Source: BOKV01 sp049289295
Lineage (GTDB): Bacteria; Pseudomonadota; Alphaproteobacteria; Rhizobiales; Rhizobiaceae
Length of the DNA stretch: 64,000 nt
Assembly: GCA_049289295.1 (NCBI GenBank)
Contig: JBATLL010000041.1
Location: forward strand, 434,001 to 498,000
Direction: 5' to 3'
The position numbers and the translations under genes are program-made. The notes under the pieces were generated by a model. It searched no databases. It was not told the DNA's origin and saw only the letters and a list, made by a program, of their open reading frames with translations. Shown piece after piece: positions 8,601-15,945 of this stretch (positions are counted from its first letter, which is position 1; the number at the start of each line of letters is the position of its first letter).

Positions 8601-9155
8601 GCTCGCGGCTGGTTCGCTGTTGGCCGCCTTGATGGCGTCCACCTGCTTGCGGTGCAGCGCGCGATCTTCCTGCTTGATGGCGGTGGCGTTTGCCAGTTTC
8701 GAGCGCGGTGTCTCAAGGCCGATAGCGGCCATGGCTTCGCGGAAGAGCGCCCGGTCTTCTGCCTTGTCGATCGCTTCGGCATCCGCGCCGATCATCTCGA
8801 CATCCCACTTTTCAAGCACACCCATCTGGCGAAGCGAAAGCGCGGTGTTGAGTGCTGTCTGACCGCCCATCGTGGGCAAAAGCGCCATCTTCTCGTCGGG
8901 ACGCTCGGTGCGCTCCTTCTCGATGATGCGGGCGACGATCTCCGGCGTGACCGGCTCGATGTAGGTGGCGTGGGCGAGATCGGGGTCGGTCATGATCGTC
9001 GCCGGGTTCGAATTCACCAGGACGATACGGTAGCCTTCCTTCTTCAGGGCCTTGCAGGCCTGAGTACCGGAGTAATCGAATTCGCAGGCCTGGCCGATGA
9101 TGATGGGTCCCGCGCCGATGATGAGGATCGATTGAATGTCGGTGCGTTTCGGCAT
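5649..9155 (-). CDS. carB: Carbamoyl-phosphate synthase large subunit
   Basis: 1168 residues. Makes carbamoyl phosphate from ammonia (delivered by CarA), bicarbonate and two ATP, for pyrimidine and arginine synthesis. Two ATP-grasp halves are present: the N-terminal one starts IQSILIIGAGPIIIGQACEF, the second near VVILGGGPNRIGQGIEFDY. An MGS-like allosteric domain ends the protein. The first ATP-grasp half holds an insertion of about 60-70 residues near 150-215 (rich in A, E, K), known from alphaproteobacterial CarB. The start at 9155 was chosen because the 22 upstream codons fall outside the family. carA lies 6.8 kb away on the same strand, in line with alphaproteobacterial practice. Confidence 0.97.
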   Translation of the reverse strand: MPKRTDIQSILIIGAGPIIIGQACEFDYSGTQACKALKKEGYRIVLVNSNPATIMTDPDLAHATYIEPVTPEIVARIIEKERTERPDEKMALLPTMGGQTALNTALSLRQMGVLEKWDVEMIGADAEAIDKAEDRALFREAMAAIGLETPRSKLANATAIKQEDRALHRKQVDAIKAANSEPAASKEALDAFEREWASGESDRKERYKAHAMAIASDALSHVGLPAIIRPSFTLGGTGGGIAYNKSEFFEIVESGLDASPTTEVLIEESVLGWKEYEMEVVRDRADNCIIICSIENVDPMGVHTGDSITVAPALTLTDKEYQIMRNASIAVLREIGVETGGSNVQFAVNPADGRLVVIEMNPRVSRSSALASKATGFPIAKVAALLAVGYTLDELENDITGGATPASFEPTIDYVVTKIPRFAFEKFPGADRGLTTSMKSVGEVMAIGRTFSESLQKALRGLETGLTGLDEIEIPGLGEGDDVNAIRAALGTPTPDRLRMVAQAFREGWSAEQIHQSCRIDMWFLEQIGAIIAMEAKVREHGLPGDAINLRMLKAMGFSDSRLASLTGKDATQVSSLRVDLDVHPVYKRIDTCAAEFASPTAYMYSTYEVPFAGRLRSEAEVSDRRKVVILGGGPNRIGQGIEFDYCCCHAAFALSDAGFETIMINCNPETVSTDYDTSDRLYFEPLTAEDVLEILRTEQARGKLEGVIVQFGGQTPLKLAAALEEAGIPILGTSPDAIDLAEDRDRFQKLLTKLKLTQPKNGIAFSVEQARIVAGDLGFPLVVRPSYVLGGRAMQIIREESGLQDYLLGTVPELVPEDIKARYPNDKTGQINTLLGKNPLLFDSYLPNAVELDVDCLCDGNTAFVAGIMEHIEEAGIHSGDSACSLPVHSLSSETLAELERQTKLLAMALKVGGLMNVQYAIMDGTIYILEVNPRASRTVPFVAKTIGTPIAKIAARVMAGETLEVAAAPYGGLRDPGDVSHIAVKEAVFPFARFPGVDTLLGPEMRSTGEVMGLDTDFAIAFAKAQLGAGAGLPVKGTAFVSVRDDDKPRVLQAMRDLQSNGFRIIATSGTQRYLAENGVPAERINKVLEGRPHIEDAIRNREVQMVINTTEGQKALSDSKSLRRATLMHKVPYFTTIAGASAAAKAVAALRRGELQVRPLQAYFA

Positions 9156-9341
9156 TGGTGCTCTTCCGTTTCGTGCGCGAAAAAACCGGCAGGGAGTGTC
9201 CGGCCGGCTGAAGCGGTTCACTGTTCAGGCTAGAAGCGCCTTATAGGGAAGAAGACTGCACTAGGGAACCCCGAAAAGGCGATTCCGTGAGACCTTTCAC
9301 GACTATTTCCCCAGCCTGTGCCCGCATGCCCTTTCAAGCGG

Positions 9342-10205
9342 TCAGCGGGCCTGCATGTGCGCCCTGACATCGGCGAGAAAGGTTCTGGAGACAGGAATCT
9401 CGATTCCATTGTCGAGGACCAGCACATGCTTGCTGTTTCTGCGTTCAAGCGCGTGCATGTGACGGTCTGCCACCCACCAGGAGCGGTGGACGCGCAGGCC
9501 GGGAAGGCCGTCCAGTTCGGCTTCCGCATCGGCGAGGCGGATGAGAATCATCTCGCTCCCCCTGGCAGTGACCGCGCGGACATAGTGATCCTGTGCCTGG
9601 AGCGAAATCAGATCTCGGCCAAGTGCCACCGGCAGGCGCTGGAAGAACCGCGCAGGCTGGTTTGCCTGCACAGGATTCGGTGCGGTTTGGGTTGCGCCAA
9701 TCCGGGCCACAGCACCTTCAGGGCTCATGCCCGTTTCGATCAGGTAATAGATGATCGAGACACCAGCAGATATGACGGTCGTGTAGCCGGTCAGCCTGAC
9801 AAGGTCGCCAAACGTGGCGATGTCAGTAGGCAACATGTACCGGTTGACCAGGAACACGATCAGGCCGATGGGCAATCCGCCAGCCACGCCTCCCAGCGCA
9901 CGCGAAAGGCCTTCAGGCACTCCTCGTTGGTGGGTGGTGATGCCGAAAAACATCGAACAGGCCATGCCAATCGGGAATGTGACCAGGGACACCGTCGCCC
10001 AGTAGACCAGCCGCGGGGCGAATTCCAAGTCCTGCAGGGTACCGAAGGGACCCATGATCGTCAGCATCGCGATCACAGCCATAAAACCGATCCAGTATTT
10101 CGGATTGGTGTAGATGGCGTGCATTACACGAAGCGTGATCTGCATCGGCGTCGGATTCGCGAAGTTTTCCGGGCTGTCTGCGTAGTCTGGCTGGTTCGAT
10201 TCCAT
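9342..10205 (-). CDS. Membrane-anchored LytTR-family transcriptional regulator
   Basis: 287 residues. The N-terminal half has about four hydrophobic segments (roughly residues 37-55, 66-88, 105-122, 138-155). The C-terminal 100 residues form a LytTR DNA-binding domain, with ISLQAQDHYVRAVTARG near 200, GLRVHRSWWVA near 236 and NGIEIPVSRTFL near 267. Such proteins sense something in or across the membrane and bind DNA directly, without a receiver domain. It starts 68 bases from the divergent DUF2306 gene, which is the natural candidate target. The 186 bases between it and carB hold no gene that I can see. Confidence 0.88.
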   Translation of the reverse strand: MESNQPDYADSPENFANPTPMQITLRVMHAIYTNPKYWIGFMAVIAMLTIMGPFGTLQDLEFAPRLVYWATVSLVTFPIGMACSMFFGITTHQRGVPEGLSRALGGVAGGLPIGLIVFLVNRYMLPTDIATFGDLVRLTGYTTVISAGVSIIYYLIETGMSPEGAVARIGATQTAPNPVQANQPARFFQRLPVALGRDLISLQAQDHYVRAVTARGSEMILIRLADAEAELDGLPGLRVHRSWWVADRHMHALERRNSKHVLVLDNGIEIPVSRTFLADVRAHMQAR

Positions 10206-10273
10206 GGCTTTGTTTGTACTTCGGGCAATCGGAAACGCAAAGCGCGCGTTCCCGCCATTGCAGGAGTTGCACG

Positions 10274-10810
10274 ATGAATATCAAACCGTTCCTTGAGGCA
10301 GACATAGCCATTCAGCTTCACATGCTCGCGGCGATTGGTGCCTTCGTACTCGGTGCATTTGTGCTGTGGCGGCGAAAAGGCAATGCAAGCCACCGGTTCA
10401 ATGGCCGCATCTGGGTTGGCCTGATGATGGTGACCGCGCTCAGCGGTTTTTTCATCCATGAATTGCGGGTCTGGGGCCAGTGGAGTCCGATCCACATCAT
10501 CTCTGCACTGGTGCCAATGGCTCTGATCTGGGCAATTCTGGCTGCGCGAAAGGGAGACATCACCTCCCACAGGCGAATAATGCAATCCAGCTATGTTGGC
10601 GGGATGGTCGTTGCAGGCGGGTTCACCTTCCTGCCGGGCAGGCTCAATCACCAGATCTTCCCTGGCCACCTGAATTGGGCAGGATTTGTCGGTAACGACT
10701 GGCTTTGGGCAATCGGGTCGGGGGTGCTTGTCTTTGCCTATTTCTACCTGCGTATCGCCGAAAAACGCCAGACTAAGGGAAATGGCGAACGCAGCAGGCT
10801 GGCGCGATGA
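10274..10810 (+). CDS. DUF2306 membrane protein
   Basis: 178 residues with four to five transmembrane segments, starting with IQLHMLAAIGAFVLGAFVLW. Family signs are the paired histidines in the first helix and the KGxxSHRxxGRxW-like loop (KGNASHRFNGRIWVGL near residue 36), repeated as KGDITSHRRIMQSSYVGG near 96. The family role is unknown. The ATG at 10274 has CAGGAG seven bases upstream. Its stop overlaps the hydrolase start by four bases (ATGA), so the two were coupled. Divergent from the LytTR regulator. Confidence 0.85.
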   Translation: MNIKPFLEADIAIQLHMLAAIGAFVLGAFVLWRRKGNASHRFNGRIWVGLMMVTALSGFFIHELRVWGQWSPIHIISALVPMALIWAILAARKGDITSHRRIMQSSYVGGMVVAGGFTFLPGRLNHQIFPGHLNWAGFVGNDWLWAIGSGVLVFAYFYLRIAEKRQTKGNGERSRLAR

Positions 10811-11819
10811 AAATCCTGTTCATGACGATTGTCGGTCCGCTTTTGTCATTCGTGGCCATTGCGCTCCTGCTGATCGTGACGCAAAGCCCTCGGCCAGGCA
10901 CGGGCAATGCGGGCAAGGCTGGTCTCGATTTCTCGTCGGCAATCGAAGCGGACTACAGCACTTTGCCAGACTTCCAGCTTTTCCCAACCCGCTCGGTGCA
11001 GTCCCTGCCTTACCGTCATTATCCCGGCGCTGATGAACGTGGCCCCTCGATCATCCTGCTACACGGCTCAGGCTGGCACGGCATGCAGTTTCATTCGCTG
11101 GCACGGGCGCTTGGCGAAGATGGCGCGTTCGAAGTCATCGTGCCCGACATCAGGGGGCACGGGTACAACCCGCAGCGGCGAGGCGACGTGGATCACATTG
11201 GTCAACTGGAAGAAGAGATTGCCGATCTGATCGCTCATTTGCGCGCCAGCGACATCAGTAGCCGGAAAATCATCGTCGGCGGCATTCATCGGGCGGCGGA
11301 CTGGCAATCCGATTTGCCGGCGGAGCGCATGGCCGTCTGGCATCGGGATACATTTTGCTGGCGCCATTCGTGAAACATGATGCGCCGACAACGCGCGCGA
11401 ACTCCAGCGGCTGGGCAGTGCCTTCAGTCCGCTGCATCATCGGGCTTTCCATGCTGAATGCCATTGGCATTACCGCACTCAACCACCTGCCCGTGGTTGC
11501 CTTCAACATGCCCCAGTTCGTTCTCGATGGTCCGTTCGGCCACACGGCAACGCTGGCCTATTCGTACCGGCTCAATGTGTCGATGGCACCGCGCAGCAAC
11601 TACGAGCGGGATCTGGCGCAGCTTGTTCGTCCGTTTGTGCTGATTGCTGGAACTGACGATGAATCATTTCATGGCGAGCGTCATGAGCCGTTGATTTCGC
11701 CACACACGGCGGCAGGGCGCCATGCATTGCTTGAAGGAGTCGATCATCTGGGCGTCGTGGACGATGCAGCTACCGTTGAAATCATACGCGACTGGCTCAA
11801 TGGCTTTCAGGCCAAATAA
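10807..11819 (+). pseudogene. Alpha/beta hydrolase broken by a one-base deletion in the nucleophile elbow
   Basis: The gene reads in one frame from ATG 10807 through an N-terminal membrane anchor (residues about 5-24) and the oxyanion stretch IILLHGSGWHGMQFH to IIVGG. Near 11282 the frame breaks; the first frame then runs into a stop at 11371-11373. If one base is added between 11278 and 11283, the protein continues as GHSSGGGLAIRF and then ILLAPFVKHDAPTT, DGPFGHTATLAYSY and the final GVDHLGVV (catalytic histidine) to 11819, about 337 residues. The missing base lies in the codon before the histidine of GHSSG, next to the serine at 11286-11288. This is either a genuine pseudogene or a sequencing error in a G/C run. 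Coupled to DUF2306 upstream. Confidence 0.85.
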
Positions 11820-11921
11820 TCAACCCGATTGCGTTTGCAAGCCTGGCATTTTGTGCTTACTTGACGGAAAGTCCGGCGGGGCAGTTCCGTCCGGGGCCAT
11901 ACCTATTATGGAGAAGTGTCC

Positions 11922-12881
11922 ATGCGCTGGCGCGGCAGACGGCAAAGCTCGAATGTTCAAGATGTTCGTCACGAAGGGGGCGGAACAGGATTCCCGGGCT
12001 TTCCCGGTGGTCGCGGCGGCACGATTCGCATTCCCATGGGAGGGCCGCGCTCGGCTTCGGGCGGGGGCTTTGGTTGCGGCACGCTGGTAATCATCGGCGT
12101 GGTGCTCTGGCTGCTTGGCATCAATCCACTGACGATCCTTGGCGGTCTCGGCGGCGGCCTTGGTGGTGGACTTGGACCTTCGATAACGCCGAACACTTCG
12201 TCTCCGAAGATTGATCCGCGCGCCGGTACCGGTGGGCGGGAAGATGAAATGAAGCAGTTCGTCGCGACCATCATGGGTTCAACCGAGGAGATCTGGACCG
12301 GTATCTTCCGCCAGTATGGCAAGCAATATCCGCACCCTGAGCTGACCCTGTTCTCGGATGGCGTGCGTTCGGCCTGCGGCATGGCGTCGGCAGCATCGGG
12401 GCCCTTCTATTGTCCCGGTGATCGCAAGGTTTATATCGATCTCGCCTTCTATCGCCAGCTGGCGCAGCAGTTCGGTGCGCCAGGTGATTTCGCCCAGGCC
12501 TATGTGCTTGCCCATGAAGTTGGCCATCACGTCCAGAACATCATCGGCGTGCTGCCCGAATTCAACCGCATGCGCCAGTCGATGGGCAAGCTGGAAGTCA
12601 ACCAGATGTCGGTCAAGGTCGAGCTTCAGGCCGATTGCTTCGCCGGCGTCTGGGGTCATTTCGTCCAGCAGGAAGGCTGGCTTGAGGCTGGCGATCTCGA
12701 CGAGGCGCTGAATGCTGCCGTGAAGATCGGCGATGATGCGATCCAGAAGCGCACCCAGGGCTATGTGGTTCCCGATGCCTTCAATCATGGCACTTCGGAA
12801 CAGCGCCACTTCTGGTTCCGCCGTGGCTTCGAATCAGGTCGTATCGAATCGTGCGACACATTCAACGCACGGGACCTGTGA
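11922..12881 (+). CDS. Putative neutral zinc metallopeptidase (YpfJ family)
   Basis: 319 residues. The N-terminus is Gly/Pro/Arg-rich and cytoplasmic, then one membrane segment (about 51-75, followed by a Gly/Leu repeat GGLGGGLGGGLG), then an exported zinc peptidase domain. The HExxH zinc site is H198-E199-V-G-H202 in VLAHEVGHHVQN. ELQADCFAGVW near residue 232 supplies the family's third motif. Length and layout match YpfJ proteins; substrates are unknown. ATG 11922 is preceded by GGAGAAG; a GTG two codons earlier is possible. Confidence 0.9.
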   Translation: MRWRGRRQSSNVQDVRHEGGGTGFPGFPGGRGGTIRIPMGGPRSASGGGFGCGTLVIIGVVLWLLGINPLTILGGLGGGLGGGLGPSITPNTSSPKIDPRAGTGGREDEMKQFVATIMGSTEEIWTGIFRQYGKQYPHPELTLFSDGVRSACGMASAASGPFYCPGDRKVYIDLAFYRQLAQQFGAPGDFAQAYVLAHEVGHHVQNIIGVLPEFNRMRQSMGKLEVNQMSVKVELQADCFAGVWGHFVQQEGWLEAGDLDEALNAAVKIGDDAIQKRTQGYVVPDAFNHGTSEQRHFWFRRGFESGRIESCDTFNARDL

Positions 12882-12906
12882 GCGAAGTCAGGCCGGGGTT
12901 TGACCA

Positions 12907-13605
12907 GTGGGCATTGTAAGGCGCCTGGTGCTGCTTGGTGTCGGCCTTGTCGGGCTTGCAGCCGGAAGCCAGGCGCCGGAATTCTCGCAACAGTATCGAC
13001 AGCGCCTTGGCGGCGCGATTGACGAACTGGCGCAGGTGCTGGTTGATTTTGACGCCGATGCGCTGAATTCCGGTCTCAAGCGCGATGATGCGCTCAAGCA
13101 GATGGCCGATGATGCAACGCCATTTGTGCGGGATCGTGCGCAAAGCATGAACCGGGTCATCGTGCGCCATGAGCGCCTGACTTGGCAAAGCGAGCGCATG
13201 GAGGAAGCGCCGGGCGTGATGCGCCCGCTCATCCTGGCGCGCTATCCCGACACATGGATCGTCACCCAGACCTGGCAGGATTTCGAACCGGCCGTGCCTC
13301 TGACAATGCCCGGTCTCGTGTGGGGTGGAACTGGCCTTGTGGCTTTTCTCCTGGCAGGCTGGGCTACGCTTGCCGGTGCATCACGGCTCGGCGGTAGCGG
13401 CCGCAAGGCGCTCAATCCGGTTGAGGCCGCTCTCAAGGCAGATCACGACCTGGGGATGGCGATCGATGAAGATCCGGCGATGGGCGAAGGTTTGCCTGTG
13501 AATGGCGAAAAACCGCAGCCCTATCTTGAGCCACAGGCGGAGCGCACGGATATCGACAAGCTCAGGGCGCTGGCCGTGCGGCCTGCTCCGCGCGAAGTGG
13601 ATTGA
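12907..13605 (+). CDS. DUF2937 membrane protein
   Basis: 232 residues. An N-terminal hydrophobic segment (about 5-22) is followed by the typical EFSQQYRQRLGGAIDEL helix near residue 27, a periplasmic-looking helical region, and a second membrane segment near 137-158 (LVWGGTGLVAFLLAGWATLAG). The acidic C-terminal tail is probably cytoplasmic. DUF2937 proteins have no established function. It begins with GTG at 12907, 25 bases after the metallopeptidase gene. Confidence 0.8.
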   Translation: MGIVRRLVLLGVGLVGLAAGSQAPEFSQQYRQRLGGAIDELAQVLVDFDADALNSGLKRDDALKQMADDATPFVRDRAQSMNRVIVRHERLTWQSERMEEAPGVMRPLILARYPDTWIVTQTWQDFEPAVPLTMPGLVWGGTGLVAFLLAGWATLAGASRLGGSGRKALNPVEAALKADHDLGMAIDEDPAMGEGLPVNGEKPQPYLEPQAERTDIDKLRALAVRPAPREVD

Positions 13606-13641
13606 AGGCAGGCGGGCCAATGCAGCCGGGGCATTTGCCAC

Positions 13642-13764
13642 ATGACGCACTGCAAACAGCCATTGAAGGGTGAAACGGGCGCGATGGTGAGCGGGTGGCT
13701 GGAGCGCGAAGGTGATCATGTCCGGTTGCGCCTGAGGCCTTTAGAGGCCATTGTCTGTGTGTGA
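13642..13764 (+). CDS. Possible 40-residue gene coupled to the acyltransferase
   Basis: A short frame begins MTHCKQPLKGETG and ends EAIVCV. Its TGA stop (13762-13764) overlaps the GTG start of the next gene (13761) by three bases as GTGA, the layout used throughout this window for coupled genes. No clear ribosome site and no recognised domain. It may be a leader peptide or chance. Confidence 0.25.
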   Translation: MTHCKQPLKGETGAMVSGWLEREGDHVRLRLRPLEAIVCV

Positions 13765-14579
13765 CACGGAATGCGAAGATACGGAAAAATGTCCTGACAA
13801 TGGTGGGAAACAAGGAGGCAGGGGGTCTGGCGGCCAATTCGCCAGCGGTAGGCGATGCCGAAAACCTGCCTTATCCAAGACGCCGCCTGATCCGCGCTGT
13901 CCTGCGCAATCTGGCGGGCTTCGCATTCCTGATCCTTGCCAGGGTCAGGATAGTCGGGCGTGAGAATCTGCCAGACAGTGGAGCGGCGATTCTTGTGGCC
14001 AATCACTTTCATTTTGCCGATCCGGTCGCGCTTTTATGGGCCTCGAGGCGTCAGGTCGAATTCATTGGCGGCTTCAGGTTCGTGTTTGCGCCAAAGGCAG
14101 TGCATATCTTCCCCCATCTATGGGGGTATTTCCCGGCCTTCAGGGGTGGTTATTCGCGCAAGACATTGCGGTCGGCCCTCAATGTCCTGGACCAGAATGG
14201 GCTTGTTGCGCTTTTCCCCGAAGGTGGTGTGTGGGCGCAGGTTTTGCGACCAGGACGTCCCGGTGCTGCATTTCTTGCAGTTGAATCCAGTGCCCAGGTC
14301 ATTCCGGTCGGGCTTGACGGGTTCCCGGGCCTGTTCAAGAAGTGGCGGCCTGAATTGACCATTCGTATCGGCAAGCCAATCGGCCCCTTCAGGATCGAAG
14401 GCAATCCTGCCGCCAGGCGCGGCGAGATCGATGCGGTGACCGAGCAGATCATGCGGGCCATTGCCGAGCTAATTCCCGAAGAGCATCATGGCGTATTCTC
14501 CAGGGATGAGGCCCTGCGCAAGCAAGGCGAAGCTGTTGCCGCGTTCCCGTTCGAAAAAGACGGCATGCGCGGCCAGTAA
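13761..14579 (+). CDS. 1-acylglycerol-3-phosphate O-acyltransferase-like protein (PlsC family)
   Basis: 272 residues. The acyltransferase HX4D motif reads NHFHFAD near residue 81. The second motif is the FRGG-type glycerol phosphate contact (FPAFRGGYSR near 124) and the third is LFPEGG near 153. A hydrophobic helix near residues 47-60 (LAGFAFLILARV) anchors it to the inner membrane. It would acylate lysophosphatidate or a similar acceptor in phospholipid synthesis; the exact substrate is not shown. The start is GTG 13761, or ATG 13800 (MVGNKEAGG), which would drop 13 residues. Confidence 0.82.
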   Translation: MTRNAKIRKNVLTMVGNKEAGGLAANSPAVGDAENLPYPRRRLIRAVLRNLAGFAFLILARVRIVGRENLPDSGAAILVANHFHFADPVALLWASRRQVEFIGGFRFVFAPKAVHIFPHLWGYFPAFRGGYSRKTLRSALNVLDQNGLVALFPEGGVWAQVLRPGRPGAAFLAVESSAQVIPVGLDGFPGLFKKWRPELTIRIGKPIGPFRIEGNPAARRGEIDAVTEQIMRAIAELIPEEHHGVFSRDEALRKQGEAVAAFPFEKDGMRGQ

Positions 14580-14610
14580 TGTGAGAAGACAGGAACGGGA
14601 AGAGGGATCG

Positions 14611-15936
14611 ATGCGCCGCTATTTCAGTACTGACAAGGGACGCAGGCTTGCCTGGTATCTTTATGACTTCGGAAACTCGGCCTATGCGGCGGTCGTGATT
14701 CTCGCCATCTATTCCGCCTACTTCAAGGACGGCGTGGTGGGCGGTGCAGAAGGTTCGCGGCTATGGGGATTGTCTGTGGCGATTGCGATGTTCGTCGTTG
14801 CGCTGATCTCGCCCGTGCTGGGTGCCGTTGCTGACCGGTTGGCGATCAAGAAGCGCATGCTGCTGATCTTCACCTTGATGTCCGTGTTCTTCACCGGCAT
14901 GCTTTTCTTTGTCGGCAAGGGCGACATTTTCACCGGCATGCTTTTCTTCATACTGGCCGAGATCGGGTATCGCGCAGCGCAGGTCTATTATGATTCACTG
15001 CTGCCGGAGGTCGCAGCACGCAAGGATTTCGGGCGTATTTCGGGTATTGGCTGGGCCATCGGTTCATTTGGTGGAATTCTGTGCCTTGGGATCGTGTTGC
15101 CGCTCGTGGTGCTGGTTGGTGGCAATTTCATCGTGCGCCTGACGATGGTCATCACGGCCGTCTACTTCCTGCTGGCGACGTTGCCGCTGTTCCTTTTCCT
15201 GGAAGAAAAGAGCGAAGCGCGCCCACTGCAGAAAGGTGAGAACCTTCTTACGCTCGGCTTCGTGCGCCTGTGGAAGACCATTCGCGAACTGGGTCATTAT
15301 TCGGAATATCTGAAATTCATGATCGCCTTCATTCTCTACAATGATGGCGTGATGATCGCGCTCAACTTCGCGGCCATCATTGGTGCTGTGCTCTATGGAT
15401 TTGAGCGCGAGCAGTTGATCGTTCTCATCATCCTCGTTCAGGTAACGAACCTGGTGGGTGCCTGGGCATTCGGCATCCTGGCCGACCGGACGAGTTCGAA
15501 AACCTCGTTGATGGTGTCCATGGCGGTAATGGCAACCGCAGTGGTGTGGATGCAGACCGGGGGAGGCTCTGCCTATCATTATTATCTCATTGGATGTCTT
15601 GCCGGCTTTGCCATTGCCGGACTCCAGTCCGTCAGCCGCTCCATGGTGGCGAAACTCGCGCCTGCCGGGCGTAGTGCGGAATTCTTCGGCCTGTTTGCGG
15701 TTGCAGGGCGGTCATCCTCGGTGATCGGTCCGGCCGTGTTCGGATGGGTGGCAGCGGATGGTGCAGCTCACTTCATGGCGCAGGGGCTTGATGCGCTGGC
15801 AGCCGAACAGGCAGGAATGCGCATGGCGATCTATGTGATCCTGGTCTTCATGGCGCTGGGAACGGCACTGCTGACGCTGGTGCGCGAGGAAGAAGGGGCA
15901 GCTGTTGCCGAAGGCAGGGCAGGGGCTGCCGCCTGA
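14611..15936 (+). CDS. MFS transporter, UMF1/Atg22-like family
   Basis: 441 residues with about 12 transmembrane segments. The N-terminal WYLYDFGNSAYAAVVI motif is diagnostic of the UMF1 family, and VYYDSLLPEVA near residue 127 and GLQSVSRSMVAKLAP near 340 also match. Members are related to vacuolar amino acid effluxers; the substrate here is unknown. The ATG at 14611 follows GGAAGAGGG. Within it a 20-base sequence occurs twice 39 bases apart (14890 and 14929), encoding FTGMLFF twice. Ends ten bases from the convergent carA stop. Confidence 0.88.
   Translation: MRRYFSTDKGRRLAWYLYDFGNSAYAAVVILAIYSAYFKDGVVGGAEGSRLWGLSVAIAMFVVALISPVLGAVADRLAIKKRMLLIFTLMSVFFTGMLFFVGKGDIFTGMLFFILAEIGYRAAQVYYDSLLPEVAARKDFGRISGIGWAIGSFGGILCLGIVLPLVVLVGGNFIVRLTMVITAVYFLLATLPLFLFLEEKSEARPLQKGENLLTLGFVRLWKTIRELGHYSEYLKFMIAFILYNDGVMIALNFAAIIGAVLYGFEREQLIVLIILVQVTNLVGAWAFGILADRTSSKTSLMVSMAVMATAVVWMQTGGGSAYHYYLIGCLAGFAIAGLQSVSRSMVAKLAPAGRSAEFFGLFAVAGRSSSVIGPAVFGWVAADGAAHFMAQGLDALAAEQAGMRMAIYVILVFMALGTALLTLVREEEGAAVAEGRAGAAA
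14890..14948 (+). repeat. Exact 20-base direct repeat inside the MFS gene
   Basis: TTCACCGGCATGCTTTTCTT is found at 14890-14909 and 14929-14948, an offset of 13 codons. Both copies encode FTGMLFF in consecutive membrane helices. The protein is not longer than its family, so the copies may reflect sequence conversion rather than an insertion. Confidence 0.9.
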
Positions 15937-15945
15937 ATTTCGTGA

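Noticed and set aside
5649..9155. Insertion of 60-70 residues in CarB as a novel domain
   Set aside because: A similar insertion is known from other alphaproteobacterial CarB proteins.
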